DNA of 64,000 nt from Glaciihabitans sp. dw_435 (GCF_018449675.1 NZ_JAAVUZ010000002.1:62001-126000); one strand, 5' to 3'. Numbered from the stretch's first letter, positions 50,717 to 60,422 are shown. Numbers and translations are program-made. The notes: generated from the letters alone by a model not told the origin.

Positions 50717-51538
50717 TCATCGGCTGGAGATTCCGCCAAGCATTCCGCTGATGAAACGGCGCTGCAGGAAGAAGTACAGGATAACGATGGGCGCCGCGAT
50801 GATGATGCCCGCGGACGCGAGCAACGAGTAGTCCGTCGCGTGCTGGCCCTGGAAGAACGCGAGTCCGAGGGGCGCGGTGCGCAGCTCGTCCCTGCTGACC
50901 ATGACGAGCGGAATGAGGAACTCGTTCCACGTCCACATCGAGACGAGCAGGCACATGGTCATGATCGACGGCGTCGACGGAGGAACCACGATTCCCCACA
51001 ACGTGCGCATGTCACTGGCGCCATCCAGGCGGGCTGCCTCGATGACCTCGCCGGGGAACGACATGAACTGGTTGCGCATCCAGAAGATGCCAAAGGCGAG
51101 CGACTGCGCAATCTGCGGCAGGATCAGCGCCCAGTAGGTGTCGGTGATGTGCGCCGACCGAAGGTTGTAGTACAGCGGAATGATGAAGGCCTCTGCGGGA
51201 AGCAACAGCCCCGCGAGGATCACGAAGAACACGATGTTCGATCCGAAGAACTTGAGCCGGGCGAAGGCGAATCCGGCGAGCACACTCAGCACCGTGGTGA
51301 CGATGACCACGGAGACCGTCACGAGAAAACTGGAGAACAGGTAGTTCGCGAAGTGCCCACGGTTCCATGCCTCGACAAAATTGCCCAGGTCAATGGTGTT
51401 CGGAATGTGGAATCCACCGCTTCCCCCGGAGGGCGTGATGGCGGTGATGATGACACCGAGCAGTGGGATGAGCGCGATGGCCGCGAACAGACCAAGCACC
51501 ACGTAGCTGACGAGCTTCTCGCCGATCGAGATCTTCAT
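50717..51538 (-). CDS. Sugar ABC transporter permease, MalG type
   Basis: A 273-residue inner-membrane permease with six segments. The EAA loop, which contacts the ATPase, is EAARLDGASDMRTLWGIVVP. The C-terminal LLASAGIIIAAPIVILYFFLQRRFISGMLGG is typical of MalG relatives. It overlaps the MalF-type gene by 4 bases. No ATPase gene is present in the cluster, as is common for actinobacterial sugar importers that share a MsiK-type ATPase. Confidence 0.94.
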   Translation of the reverse strand: MKISIGEKLVSYVVLGLFAAIALIPLLGVIITAITPSGGSGGFHIPNTIDLGNFVEAWNRGHFANYLFSSFLVTVSVVIVTTVLSVLAGFAFARLKFFGSNIVFFVILAGLLLPAEAFIIPLYYNLRSAHITDTYWALILPQIAQSLAFGIFWMRNQFMSFPGEVIEAARLDGASDMRTLWGIVVPPSTPSIMTMCLLVSMWTWNEFLIPLVMVSRDELRTAPLGLAFFQGQHATDYSLLASAGIIIAAPIVILYFFLQRRFISGMLGGISSR

Positions 51539-52476
51539 TCTGTTTCTTTCGGTTGCAGCCGACCGATGAGGGCCGTGATGATCAGGATCCCGAGGGTCAG
51601 CACGACGGCAACACTCGCCGCCGATCCAACCTGTCCGGAGTTGAACGCCCTGCTGTATGCCTCGTAAGCCGGCACCGAGGTGCTGTTGCCGGGACCGCCT
51701 CGGGTGGTGATGTACACGAGGTCGAAGGTCTTGAGCGACGACACGACGGTGAGAGTCAGCGCCACCACGATCTGGCCGCGCAGGGCGGGGAACGTGATGC
51801 CGAAGAACTCCTGGAAGCTGCTCGCACCATCGAGGCGCGCCGCCTCGAAGAGCTCGGGCTGCACATTGCCGACGCCGCTGAGGAACAGAACGAGGCAGAG
51901 GCCCACGTTCAGCCAGGTGCCGACGAAGCCCACCGAGACGAGCGCGGTGTTGAAGTCACCGAGCCAGACGCGGGTGACCGAGTCGAGGCCGACCGCGCGC
52001 AACGCGGTATTGAGCAGACCGTTCGGTGAGTAGATGGAGAGCCAGGTGGTGGCAACCACCACCGAGGCGATGACCTGCGGGAGGAAGAGCACCGTGCGGA
52101 AGAACGACATTCCCCGCAGCGAGTGAGCCCGGGAGATGACCATGGTCAGCAACAGGGCGATCGCGATCGGGATGAACGAGTAGAAGACCACGAGAACGCC
52201 CACGTGCAGGAACGAATCACGCAACTGCTCGTCTTGCACGATGTCGAGGTAGTTCTGGAATCCCACCCAGGTGGCAGCGCTCAGCCCATTCCAGTCGTAG
52301 AGCGAGTACCACGCCGTTTGCAGGGTGGGAACGATCAGGAAGGTGAGGGAGAAAGCGAGCGCTGGGACGACGTAGAGGAACGCCTTCCACGATTCGAGAC
52401 GACGCCGACGGGTGCGGCTCTTGACCGCACCCGTCTTGCGTGTCTCACTCGATCGAACCCGAGTGGTGACTGTCAT
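51535..52476 (-). CDS. Sugar ABC transporter permease, MalF type
   Basis: A 313-residue permease with six membrane segments after a basic N-terminus (residues 1-30). It has YDWNGLS and the EAA loop EAARLDGASSFQEFFGITFPALR. It is followed by the MalG-type gene with a 4-base overlap and preceded by the solute-binding protein. The substrate is not deduced from the sequence; neighbours point to an amino sugar or glycoside. Confidence 0.94.
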   Translation of the reverse strand: MTVTTRVRSSETRKTGAVKSRTRRRRLESWKAFLYVVPALAFSLTFLIVPTLQTAWYSLYDWNGLSAATWVGFQNYLDIVQDEQLRDSFLHVGVLVVFYSFIPIAIALLLTMVISRAHSLRGMSFFRTVLFLPQVIASVVVATTWLSIYSPNGLLNTALRAVGLDSVTRVWLGDFNTALVSVGFVGTWLNVGLCLVLFLSGVGNVQPELFEAARLDGASSFQEFFGITFPALRGQIVVALTLTVVSSLKTFDLVYITTRGGPGNSTSVPAYEAYSRAFNSGQVGSAASVAVVLTLGILIITALIGRLQPKETE

Positions 52477-52495
52477 TCGAAGAATGCCGCCTTAC

Positions 52496-53848
52496 TTACT
52501 TGCTTGCCAGGAAGGCCGAGTAGTCCTTCTGGAGGATTTCCGTGAACGCCTTCGGGGTGACCTGGTCATCCGTCAGCTGCTGCACGGCGGCCGTGAGGGT
52601 GTCGTAGAACGTCGGCGTCGCGTAGTCGAGGTACGGAACCAATCCACCCGACTCCGTCACCGTCTTGTAGGTGTTGAAGACATCCGACTCGAGTCCCGCT
52701 GCGGGCGTGAAGTCCGCAGGGATGACCGACGGCAGGCTCTTCTCATCGATGAACGTCTGCGCGGACGCGGCGTCGTTGATGTAGTCGAGGTATGCAGCGG
52801 CGACGTCGGGGTTCTTCGTTCCCGTGGTGACTGCCCAGGCAAGGCCCTCTCCACCGGTAGTGACCGGGGTGTCCGAGCCTTCGGGGTTGAGCGTGGTGAA
52901 GCCGGCGTCGGCACCGAGTGCCTCGGAGATCGCCGCCTGCTTCCACGTTCCGACGATGTAGAAGGCCGACTTGCCGGCGGTGAAGTCGGCGAGAGCGTCA
53001 TCGCGGGAGACGCCGTTGGCGCCCTTGGCGATGTAACCCTTGTCAGACCATCCCTGGATGGTCTCCGCAGCCTTGACCGACACGTCGTCGGTCCAGGCGC
53101 CCGAAGCGCCCGTCACGAGGGAGTTGACGGTGTCTGCACCGGCGAGAGCCGCCTGCACCACACCAAAGAGGTGGATTCCGGGGCTCTTCTCGATGTCGCC
53201 GTAGGACATGGGCTGGATGCCCGCGGTCTTTGCCTTTGCCATGTCGGCGTCGAAGTCGGCGAGGGAGGTCGGCGCCTCAACACCGAGCTGCGACAGGATC
53301 TTCTTGTTGTAGTAGATGCCCACAACTTCACCGGTCTGCGAGACACCGTAGAGGTTATCGCCCTGCCAGGTCGAGCCATCCGCGCTGAAAGAGTTGATCT
53401 TCAGCAGCGATTCCGGGTAGTAGCTGCTCCACTTGTAGAGCTCGTCGTACGCGTTGAGCGGGCGGATGAGGCCGGCCTCGACGAACGCGCCCATGTCGGG
53501 GTATCCCTGGTTGGCCTGGATGACGTCCGGGGGGTTGTCGCCGGAGAGAGCAAGCTTCAGCGTCGTCTTCAGATCGGCGAACGACTGGGTCACCCGGTTG
53601 ATCTTCACGTTCGGGTACTTCTTCGAGAAGCCCGCGTTCAGCGCTTCCTGCGCCTCGTTGATTCCGGGGTCGGTGTTCTGGTCCCAGACCGTCAGTGTGA
53701 CGTTGCCTGCACCCGCGACGTCATCGGAGACGGGTCCGGCGGAGGCCGTCGGGGAGGTGCTTCCGCCCGGCGCGCACGCGCTCAACGAGAGCGCTACGGC
53801 GACGGTCACCGCGAGGGTGCCCGTCCAAGTCTTGATCTTCCTGCTCAT
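52496..53848 (-). CDS. Sugar-binding lipoprotein of the ABC importer
   Basis: A 450-residue extracellular solute-binding protein (type 1 family). The signal peptide ends in the lipobox LSAC (Cys at about 25), so it is lipid-anchored. VTLTVWDQNTDPG, NPPDVIQANQG, YNKKILSQLG, GKSAFYIVGTWK and GEGLAWAVTTGTKNPDVAAAYLDYI are typical of sugar-binding members. The ATG at 53848 has AAAGGAG 5 bases upstream; an in-frame ATG 39 bases earlier is less likely. It is the first gene of the importer operon and divergent from the ROK regulator. Confidence 0.95.
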   Translation of the reverse strand: MSRKIKTWTGTLAVTVAVALSLSACAPGGSTSPTASAGPVSDDVAGAGNVTLTVWDQNTDPGINEAQEALNAGFSKKYPNVKINRVTQSFADLKTTLKLALSGDNPPDVIQANQGYPDMGAFVEAGLIRPLNAYDELYKWSSYYPESLLKINSFSADGSTWQGDNLYGVSQTGEVVGIYYNKKILSQLGVEAPTSLADFDADMAKAKTAGIQPMSYGDIEKSPGIHLFGVVQAALAGADTVNSLVTGASGAWTDDVSVKAAETIQGWSDKGYIAKGANGVSRDDALADFTAGKSAFYIVGTWKQAAISEALGADAGFTTLNPEGSDTPVTTGGEGLAWAVTTGTKNPDVAAAYLDYINDAASAQTFIDEKSLPSVIPADFTPAAGLESDVFNTYKTVTESGGLVPYLDYATPTFYDTLTAAVQQLTDDQVTPKAFTEILQKDYSAFLASK

Positions 53849-53980
53849 GCTGACTCCTTTGTGGTGCGGGAAAGTTCTGTGTGTCATAAAAGCTATGGTT
53901 CGTATGTTTCAGACGAGTTACCGTTTGATTGCAAGCTGAAGTAATTCATGAATCGGGCATCTTCGTTCGATTTATGCATC

Positions 53981-53986
53981 TAGTGT
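53981..53986 (+). promoter_or_regulatory. -10 element of the ROK regulator
   Basis: TAGTGT, 6 bases (GGAGCC) before the ATG at 53993. In the same 144-base intergenic region, ATTCATGAAT (53944-53953) is a perfect 10-bp palindrome and could be an operator; TTCAG/CTGAA arms also lie further upstream. Confidence 0.45.
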
Positions 53987-53992
53987 GGAGCC

Positions 53993-55213
53993 ATGACCAG
54001 TACCACCCTCTTTCGGGACCTCGACTACGCACCGGGTTCGGTCGGCGACATCTTCCGCCTGATCCGTGCCGGTGAGGCAACATCGCGATCGGCGCTCGCC
54101 CGGTTGTCGGGACTTGCTCCGTCCACCGTGTCGTTGCGCGTGGACGCCCTCGTGCGTCTCGGTCTCGTGTCAGAGGGCGGCGACGAGCAGTCGCGCGGCG
54201 GACGCCGGGCACGCTCCCTCGAAATCGGTGCCTCCTCGGGATACGTGGGCGCCATGGACGTCGGCGCCAACCACGTGCAGGTGGCCCTCGCCGATCTCGC
54301 CGGGAACCTGATCGTGGTCGAGGACCTCCCCGTTGCCATTGATGAGGGACCGGATGCCGCGGTCGAAACTCTCTGGCAGGGACTCACCTCCCTCATCGAG
54401 CGCAACGACCTGGATGCCGACCTGCTTCTCGGTGTGGCCATCGGATTGCCCGCGCCCATCGAGTACCCGAGCGGACGGGTCATCCTGCCGTCCTTTATGC
54501 CCAGCTGGCACAACGCCGACCTGCCCACCCTGTTCGCCGCGCACACCGACATCCCCGTTCTCGTGGAGAACGACGCAAACCTCATCGCGCTGGCCGAACG
54601 CTCCGAGGACCACCCGGAACTCGACCAGCTGCTCGCGATCAAGCTCGGAACCCGCATCGGCTGCGGCATCGTCTCGGCCGGACGCCTGCACCGCGGTGTC
54701 GGGGGAGCCGCCGGAGAGATCAGCCACACGGCGGTCATCGGCGAATCCACGATCCCCTGCGTGTGCGGAACAGCCAACTGCCTCGAATCCGTCGCCAGTG
54801 GTGGCGCCATCGTGGCACGCCTGCGCCTGCTCGGGTACGACGTGCGCACCGCCAGCGAGGTAGTGGAGCTGGGCAGGAACGGGGATGCCCGTGTGCTCGA
54901 CATCCTCCGCAGCGCGGGCACGTCGATCGGCGGCGTGCTGTCCTCGATCGTCAACTTCTTCAATCCCCGTGATGTCGTACTGGGAGGTGCGATGTCTGCG
55001 TCTGCTCCCCTCGTTGCGGCCATCCGGGCGGAACTCTTCCAGCGCTGCCTCCCTCTCGTTGCCAATGACCTCGAGGTTCGCGCGGCACGACGTCCGGGAG
55101 ACGCCGGTGTGCGGGGTGCATCTCAGCTCATCCTCGAAGAGGTGCTCGCGCCCGCCCGAATCGAGAGACGTGCGCGCGACCTCGACGATGCGACGACGAG
55201 ACAGAGCGCCTGA
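53993..55213 (+). CDS. ROK-family transcriptional regulator
   Basis: A 406-residue NagC/XylR-type regulator. The N-terminal winged HTH (about 15-75) is SVGDIFRLIRAGEATSRSALARLSGLAPSTVSLRVDALVRLGLVSE. The ROK domain (about 85-385) has GAMDVGANHVQVALADLAGN, ENDANLIAL, GTRIGCGIVSAG, GEISHT and the zinc motif CVCGTANCLES. It heads the catabolic operon and is divergent from the importer, so it probably represses both and responds to a sugar or sugar phosphate. Confidence 0.94.
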   Translation: MTSTTLFRDLDYAPGSVGDIFRLIRAGEATSRSALARLSGLAPSTVSLRVDALVRLGLVSEGGDEQSRGGRRARSLEIGASSGYVGAMDVGANHVQVALADLAGNLIVVEDLPVAIDEGPDAAVETLWQGLTSLIERNDLDADLLLGVAIGLPAPIEYPSGRVILPSFMPSWHNADLPTLFAAHTDIPVLVENDANLIALAERSEDHPELDQLLAIKLGTRIGCGIVSAGRLHRGVGGAAGEISHTAVIGESTIPCVCGTANCLESVASGGAIVARLRLLGYDVRTASEVVELGRNGDARVLDILRSAGTSIGGVLSSIVNFFNPRDVVLGGAMSASAPLVAAIRAELFQRCLPLVANDLEVRAARRPGDAGVRGASQLILEEVLAPARIERRARDLDDATTRQSA

Positions 55214-55274
55214 CGGCGCACTGCCTGACTGCCATCCGCCCCTCACCACCGGCCAAGAGAACTGCGAGCTTTTT

Positions 55275-56297
55275 GTGACCCACCCGCACCAGCCAGAGCG
55301 ACTGCCCGTTGCGCTGGCGATCGACATCGGCGGCACCACCCTCAAGGGCGCCGCCGTTGATCGGGATGGCCGGGTCGTGACCGAGAGCACTGTCGGGACG
55401 TTTGCGGTGGGCGACAACGCGTTCGCCGGGGTTCGCGCGCTTCTCCGGTTGCTCCACACGGAAGCGGAAGACCTCGGACACGCCCCCGCCGGCATCGGAA
55501 TCGCCTCACCGGGTCTCGTGGACGCGGCCACCGGCACCATCGTCTTTGCCGCGAACCTCGGGTGGAATACGCTGCCGCTGAAGAGCCTGCTCGAGCAGGA
55601 GTTCGGCGTCCCCGTGCACGTCGAGCACGACGCCCGCGCCGGCGCCATCGCGGAACGCGCCGCCCATGCCGACGATCACGCAGCATTCCGCGACTTCATC
55701 TTCATCCCCATCGGCACGGGTGTCTCGGCCGCGGTCGTCACCTCCGGCATGCTGGTCGTCGGCGCGACTGGCGCGGCAGGCGAATTTGGCCACATGCCGG
55801 TGATTCCCGGCGGCGAACTGTGTACCTGTGGACAGCACGGCTGCATCGAGGTGTATGCCTCGGCGAGCAACATCCTCGCCCGGTACGGAAAGCTGGGCGG
55901 AACCAGCGCAACCTCGACGCCCGATATCGCGGCCTCCATCGCGACGGATCCCATCGCCGCGCGGGTGTGGGCGGACGCGGTCGACGCCCTCGCGATCGGC
56001 ATCGTGTCGCTGTCGGCGGTGCTCGATCCCTCCGCCGTGGTCGTGGGTGGCGGGCTGTCCCGCGCCGGGGACCTCCTGCTCGATCCCCTGCGGAGCCTCG
56101 TCGGGCGACGTCTCACCTGGCGCACCGTGCCCCGCATCCTGCAGTCCGCCCTGGACTCCGAGGCAGGGCTGGTGGGCGCCGCGGTGCTCGGGTGGAGCGG
56201 TACACCCCTCGACAATGACTTCGCCCTGAGCCTTCACCGCGAGCTGATCGGTTCGGACTCCCGTGCCGACCGGGCGATCGGAGTCATCGGTGGCTAG
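55275..56297 (+). CDS. ROK-family sugar kinase
   Basis: A 340-residue kinase without HTH. The phosphate motif ALAIDIGGTTLKGAAVDRDG starts at about residue 15. VEHDARAGAIAE has the catalytic Asp, then GTGVSAAVV, GEFGHMPV and the zinc motif CTCGQHGCIEVYAS. It should phosphorylate glucose, an amino sugar or an N-acyl amino sugar. GTG at 55275 precedes VTHPHQPERLPVAL; the open frame upstream overlaps the ROK regulator. It overlaps the MFS gene by 8 bases. Confidence 0.92.
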   Translation: MTHPHQPERLPVALAIDIGGTTLKGAAVDRDGRVVTESTVGTFAVGDNAFAGVRALLRLLHTEAEDLGHAPAGIGIASPGLVDAATGTIVFAANLGWNTLPLKSLLEQEFGVPVHVEHDARAGAIAERAAHADDHAAFRDFIFIPIGTGVSAAVVTSGMLVVGATGAAGEFGHMPVIPGGELCTCGQHGCIEVYASASNILARYGKLGGTSATSTPDIAASIATDPIAARVWADAVDALAIGIVSLSAVLDPSAVVVGGGLSRAGDLLLDPLRSLVGRRLTWRTVPRILQSALDSEAGLVGAAVLGWSGTPLDNDFALSLHRELIGSDSRADRAIGVIGG

Positions 56298-57600
56298 CCG
56301 CAACCGCGCCCTCCTGGTCTGGATCGCCGGAGTACTCGCCTACGTCATCTCCATCACCAACCGCACCTCGCTCTCCGCGGTGGGCACCGATGCCGCTGCG
56401 CGGTTCCATGCGGATGCCTCGACGCTCGCGCTGTTCGCAGTGCTCCAGCTCCTCGTCTACGGCGCCCTGCAGATCCCCGTGGGGCTGCTGCTCGACCGGT
56501 GGGGCTCCCGCAAGGTCATGGCCGTCGGTCTCGTCGTCATGGCTGCCGGCCAGCTGTTGATGGCGTTCACGCTCGACGTCAATCTCGCTATCGGGGCCCG
56601 CGTGCTGCTCGGCGCGGGAGACGCCGCGATCTTCCCGGCGATCCTCCGGGTGATCGGCGCCTGGTTCACCCCGCGCAGAACCCCGATCATCACCCAGATC
56701 ACCGGGTTGCTCGGGCAATTCGGGCAGATCATCAGCGTCATCCCGCTCGCCGCCCTGCTGCATGCGACCACGTGGCCGACCGCGTTCGCCTCACTCAGTG
56801 CGCTCGGCGTGCTCGCCGCCATCCTCGCGTTTGCCGTCATCCGCAATGCTCCTGCGGTCACCGGGGCCATCACGGTCGTGACGGCAAGACACGACCTTCG
56901 CCGCGGGTTCACCGAGGCCTGGAGGCATCCCGGCACCCGCCTCGCCTTCTGGTCGCACTTCTCAACACCGTTCGCCGGCACCGCGTTCGCGATTCTCTGG
57001 GGCTATCCGTTCCTCATGCAGGGCGAGGGGCTGTCCGCCGCCGCTGCCTCGACCATCTTCACGCTGTACGTCGTGTTCGGCGCGATCGCCGGTCCCATCA
57101 TCGGCACCCTCTCGGCCCGCCATCCGCTGCGTCGTTCATGGCTCGTGCTGCTCGTCGTCGGAGGGCAGGCGGCGGCGTGGTTGCTCGTCATCCTGTGGCC
57201 GGGACGGGCACCGTTCGCCGTGCTCGTGCTACTGGGGCTCGCGCTCTGCGCAGGCGGCCCTGGGTCGATGATCGCCTTCGACTTCACCCGAGCGCATAAC
57301 CCGGCGAGTCGCCTCGGCACCGCCACGGGAATCGTGAACGGCGGCGGTTTTCTTGCCGGTGTCATCGCGATCTTCCTCATCGGTCTGGCGATGGACCTGC
57401 AGGGAGCGGGAACCCCCGCGACCTACACGCTGGACGCGTTCAAGCTCGCGTTCCTGGTGCAGTTCCCCATCTGGGCGATCGGCATCATCGGCCTGCTGCG
57501 CGAGCGCGGCCGCACCCGTGCCCACATGAAGACCCTCGGTGTTCATGTTCCCCGAATCCGCGACGTTCTCTCCGAACGTCGACAGACCACTGTCCGCTAA
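56290..57600 (+). CDS. MFS transporter of the amino-sugar island
   Basis: A 436-residue transporter with 12 membrane segments. GLLLDRWGSRKVMAVGLVVM is motif A, followed by ARVLLGAGDAAIFPAILRVIGAWF; FDFTRAHNPASRLGTATGIVNGGGFL lies in the second half. GTG at 56290 has GGAG 6 bases upstream and overlaps the kinase gene by 8 bases. It could take up or export a sugar or sugar acid; two transporters in one island imply two related substrates or an efflux step. Confidence 0.88.
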   Translation: MASRNRALLVWIAGVLAYVISITNRTSLSAVGTDAAARFHADASTLALFAVLQLLVYGALQIPVGLLLDRWGSRKVMAVGLVVMAAGQLLMAFTLDVNLAIGARVLLGAGDAAIFPAILRVIGAWFTPRRTPIITQITGLLGQFGQIISVIPLAALLHATTWPTAFASLSALGVLAAILAFAVIRNAPAVTGAITVVTARHDLRRGFTEAWRHPGTRLAFWSHFSTPFAGTAFAILWGYPFLMQGEGLSAAAASTIFTLYVVFGAIAGPIIGTLSARHPLRRSWLVLLVVGGQAAAWLLVILWPGRAPFAVLVLLGLALCAGGPGSMIAFDFTRAHNPASRLGTATGIVNGGGFLAGVIAIFLIGLAMDLQGAGTPATYTLDAFKLAFLVQFPIWAIGIIGLLRERGRTRAHMKTLGVHVPRIRDVLSERRQTTVR

Positions 57601-57625
57601 CCACCCAGTGATGGAAAGACACACC

Positions 57626-58618
57626 ATGACAACCTCCCCGCTCAAGATCGGCCTCATCGGCGCCGGTGGCATCAGCAATTCCCATCTCCCCCACCTCCTG
57701 GCCCTCGGGGCAGAGGTGTACGTCTACTCCGAAGAAGGCGCGCCCGATCTCGTTGCGCGCTACGGCGGCACCGTCGTCGACACGCTCGAAGAGCTGCTCG
57801 ACCTCGTCGACTACGTCGATGTTGCCACCCCGACCTTCACCCACTTCGGGCTCGTCAAGCGCGCCCTGGAAGCGGGCAAGGACGTCATCTCCGAGAAGCC
57901 GCTTGCCCGCACGGACGCGGAGGCGTCGGAGCTCGTCGCCCTCGCGGCATCCACTGGTCGCAGCCTGTACCCCGCACACGTCGTGCGGTTCTTCCCCGAG
58001 TACGTGCGCCTGTACGAGGCAGTGAAATCCGGCGTGCTCGGCGACCTCGCGGTGCTGCGCTTCTCGCGGTCGGGTGCGTTCCCGACCCGCACGCCGTGGT
58101 TCGCCGATCGCGCGCTGTCCGGCGGCATCATCATGGACCAGATGATCCACGACATCGACATCGCCCGCTGGGTCGCCGGTGAGGTCACGCGGGTCTCCGC
58201 CATCTCCACCCGGGCCGGAACTCCCGAGGCTCCCGTCGAGGCCGCCCACGTGCTGCTGACCCACGCCTCCGGCGCGATCAGCCACATCGCCGGGCTCTGG
58301 GGTCCGGCGCACGTCGTGTTCACCACCGAGTACTCGGTGACCGGCACGCTCGGCAGCCTCGAGCACTCCTCCGCCGCGGAGAAGAACTACGTCGCCAACC
58401 TCGCGGCGACGACCGCGCAGGGCGGGCTGCTGCCCGATGTCGACCCGGCCGAGAATCCCTACTTCGTCGAAATCCGCGAGTTCACCGCTGCCTTCGCCGG
58501 TGGACCGGCGCCACGGGTGACCGATCGCGATGGCGCGGAAGCCGTTCGCCTCGCCAACGCGGCGTTGACCTCCCTCGAAACCGGCCAGCCGGTCGACCTG
58601 ACCGAGACGGGAAAGTGA
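57626..58618 (+). CDS. Gfo/Idh/MocA-family oxidoreductase 1
   Basis: A 330-residue NAD(P)-dependent sugar dehydrogenase. The Rossmann motif is IGLIGAGGISNSHLPHL, with EKPLARTDAEASEL holding the catalytic Lys (the conserved EKP). The C-terminal domain has SGGIIMDQMIHDIDIARWVAGE, where the His-Asp part is conserved. It lies 25 bases after the MFS gene with GGAAAG upstream, and 5 bases before the second oxidoreductase. Confidence 0.93.
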   Translation: MTTSPLKIGLIGAGGISNSHLPHLLALGAEVYVYSEEGAPDLVARYGGTVVDTLEELLDLVDYVDVATPTFTHFGLVKRALEAGKDVISEKPLARTDAEASELVALAASTGRSLYPAHVVRFFPEYVRLYEAVKSGVLGDLAVLRFSRSGAFPTRTPWFADRALSGGIIMDQMIHDIDIARWVAGEVTRVSAISTRAGTPEAPVEAAHVLLTHASGAISHIAGLWGPAHVVFTTEYSVTGTLGSLEHSSAAEKNYVANLAATTAQGGLLPDVDPAENPYFVEIREFTAAFAGGPAPRVTDRDGAEAVRLANAALTSLETGQPVDLTETGK

Positions 58619-58623
58619 ATCCG

Positions 58624-59631
58624 ATGAAGGTAGCCATCATGTCCTTCGCCCACACGCATGCGGGCGGCTACGTCGAGCTTCTGCTCGCGGACCCCACGGT
58701 GACCCTGCTGGCATCCGACCCCGGAACCCACCCCGAGGGGGAGCTGCGCGGCCGCGCCTTCGCGGACGCCCTCGGCGTCGGGTACGTCGACAGCTACGAG
58801 GAGCTCCTGGCCTGGAAGCCGGACGCGGTGATCGTCACCAGCGAGAATGCCCACCACCGCGAACACGTCGAGCTCGCCGCCGCTGCCGGCGCGCACGTGC
58901 TGTGCGAGAAGCCGCTTGCGACCACGCTCGAGGACGGCAAGGCCATGCTCGCGGCGACGGAGGCCGCCGGCGTGATGCTGATGGTCGCGTTCCCCGTGCG
59001 GTTCGCGAGCACGTTCCTCAAGCTCAAGGCCGACTACGACAACGGGCTGCTCGGCCAGGTCATCACCGTGCGCGGCAGCAACAACGGCAAGCTTCCGGTC
59101 GCACGGTCATGGTTCACCGACCCGGCGCTGTCCGGCGGCGGAGCGCTCGTCGACCACGTCGTGCACATCGCGGACCTGCTTGAGGGCCTCATGGGTGCCG
59201 CACCCGTCTCCGTGACGGCGATCACCAACCAGAAGCTGCACGCCGACCGCGCACAGGCCGAGACCGCGGGCCTCGTCACGATCACCTACGACAACGGCGT
59301 AATCGCCGCGATCGATTGTTCGTGGAGCCGCCCCGAGAGCGCGCCCACCTGGGGAGGGGTGAAGATGACCGTCGCCGGCACCAACGGCACCGTCGATCTC
59401 GACTTCTTCGGCCCCCGCGCCCGCGGCCTAGACACGGCGTCCGGTCGTCCCATCGAGCTGCCCTACGGTCCGAACTTCGACGCGTCGTTGGTCGGCACCT
59501 TCCTCGATGGCGTGCGCAGTGGCATCCCGCCGCAGCCCGATGGAGCCGTCGGGCTTCGCACCCTGCGGATCGTCCTGGCCGCCCAGGAGTCGGCGTCCAC
59601 CGGCGGCACCGTCACGATCGTGGAGGACTGA
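58624..59631 (+). CDS. Gfo/Idh/MocA-family oxidoreductase 2
   Basis: A 335-residue paralogous family member. The N-terminus is KVAIMSFAHTHAGGYVELLLADP, where the usual glycine-rich loop is replaced by an FAHTHAG sequence, as in some Gfo/Idh/MocA relatives. EKPLATTLEDGKAML holds the catalytic Lys, and SGGGALVDHVVHIADLLEGLMG the family His. ATG at 58624 is used; a GTG 9 bases upstream overlaps the previous stop. It precedes nagB by 2 bases. Confidence 0.93.
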   Translation: MKVAIMSFAHTHAGGYVELLLADPTVTLLASDPGTHPEGELRGRAFADALGVGYVDSYEELLAWKPDAVIVTSENAHHREHVELAAAAGAHVLCEKPLATTLEDGKAMLAATEAAGVMLMVAFPVRFASTFLKLKADYDNGLLGQVITVRGSNNGKLPVARSWFTDPALSGGGALVDHVVHIADLLEGLMGAAPVSVTAITNQKLHADRAQAETAGLVTITYDNGVIAAIDCSWSRPESAPTWGGVKMTVAGTNGTVDLDFFGPRARGLDTASGRPIELPYGPNFDASLVGTFLDGVRSGIPPQPDGAVGLRTLRIVLAAQESASTGGTVTIVED

Positions 59632-59633
59632 TC

Positions 59634-60404
59634 ATGCAGGTCATCATCCTGAAGTCGGCGGAGGAGATCGGCGACTACGCGGCGGACATCATCCTGCGCG
59701 ACGTCGCACGCGGATCCCTCAACGTGCTCGGTGTCGCGACGGGATCCTCCCCCCTTCCCGTGTACGCGGCCCTCGAGCGCCGCTGGGTTCCCGCGCTGTC
59801 GGGCCTGTCGGCGTTCGCGCTCGACGAGTACGTCGGCCTGCCCTACGAGCACCCCGAGAGCTACCACGCAGTTATCCACCGCGAGGTCACCGAACGCCTG
59901 CGCCTCGACCCGGCGAACGTCCACGTGCCCGATGGCAACGCGGCCGATCTCGAGCAGGCTGCGCTCGACTACGAAAAGCAGATCACCGCGGCGGGAGGCG
60001 TCGACCTGCAGATCCTGGGGATCGGTGGCTCCGGCCACATCGGCTTCAACGAGCCGACGTCGTCGCTGGCATCGCGCACCCGCATCAAGACGCTGACCCC
60101 CGCGACCCGCGAGGACAACGCCCGCTTCTTCCCGAGCATCGACGACGTGCCCATGCACTGCATGACGCAGGGGCTCGGCACGATCCTCGACGCCCGCAAG
60201 GTTGTGCTCGTGGCGCAGGGCACGCAGAAGGCGAACGCCATCGCGCGTTCGGTCGAGGGCCCGGTCAGCAGCATGTGCCCCGGCTCGGCGCTGCAGCTGC
60301 ACCCCGATGCGATCCTGCTCCTCGACGAGGAGGCGGCCTCCGAGCTCACCCTGCGCGAGTACTACGACTTCGTGGCGGCCAACCGTCCGGACTGGCAGCG
60401 CTAA
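59634..60404 (+). CDS. nagB: Glucosamine-6-phosphate deaminase
   Basis: A 256-residue enzyme that converts glucosamine-6-phosphate to fructose-6-phosphate and ammonia. GVATGSSPLPVYAAL is the phosphate loop, FALDEYVGLPYEHPESY has the catalytic Asp, GIGGSGHIGFNEP holds the Asp/His relay region, and LTPATREDNARFF follows. Length is slightly short but normal. It is the last gene of the operon, and a hairpin lies 18 bases later. No nagA (deacetylase) is in the window. Confidence 0.95.
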   Translation: MQVIILKSAEEIGDYAADIILRDVARGSLNVLGVATGSSPLPVYAALERRWVPALSGLSAFALDEYVGLPYEHPESYHAVIHREVTERLRLDPANVHVPDGNAADLEQAALDYEKQITAAGGVDLQILGIGGSGHIGFNEPTSSLASRTRIKTLTPATREDNARFFPSIDDVPMHCMTQGLGTILDARKVVLVAQGTQKANAIARSVEGPVSSMCPGSALQLHPDAILLLDEEAASELTLREYYDFVAANRPDWQR

Positions 60405-60422
60405 CCACGAATTAATGCGGGA

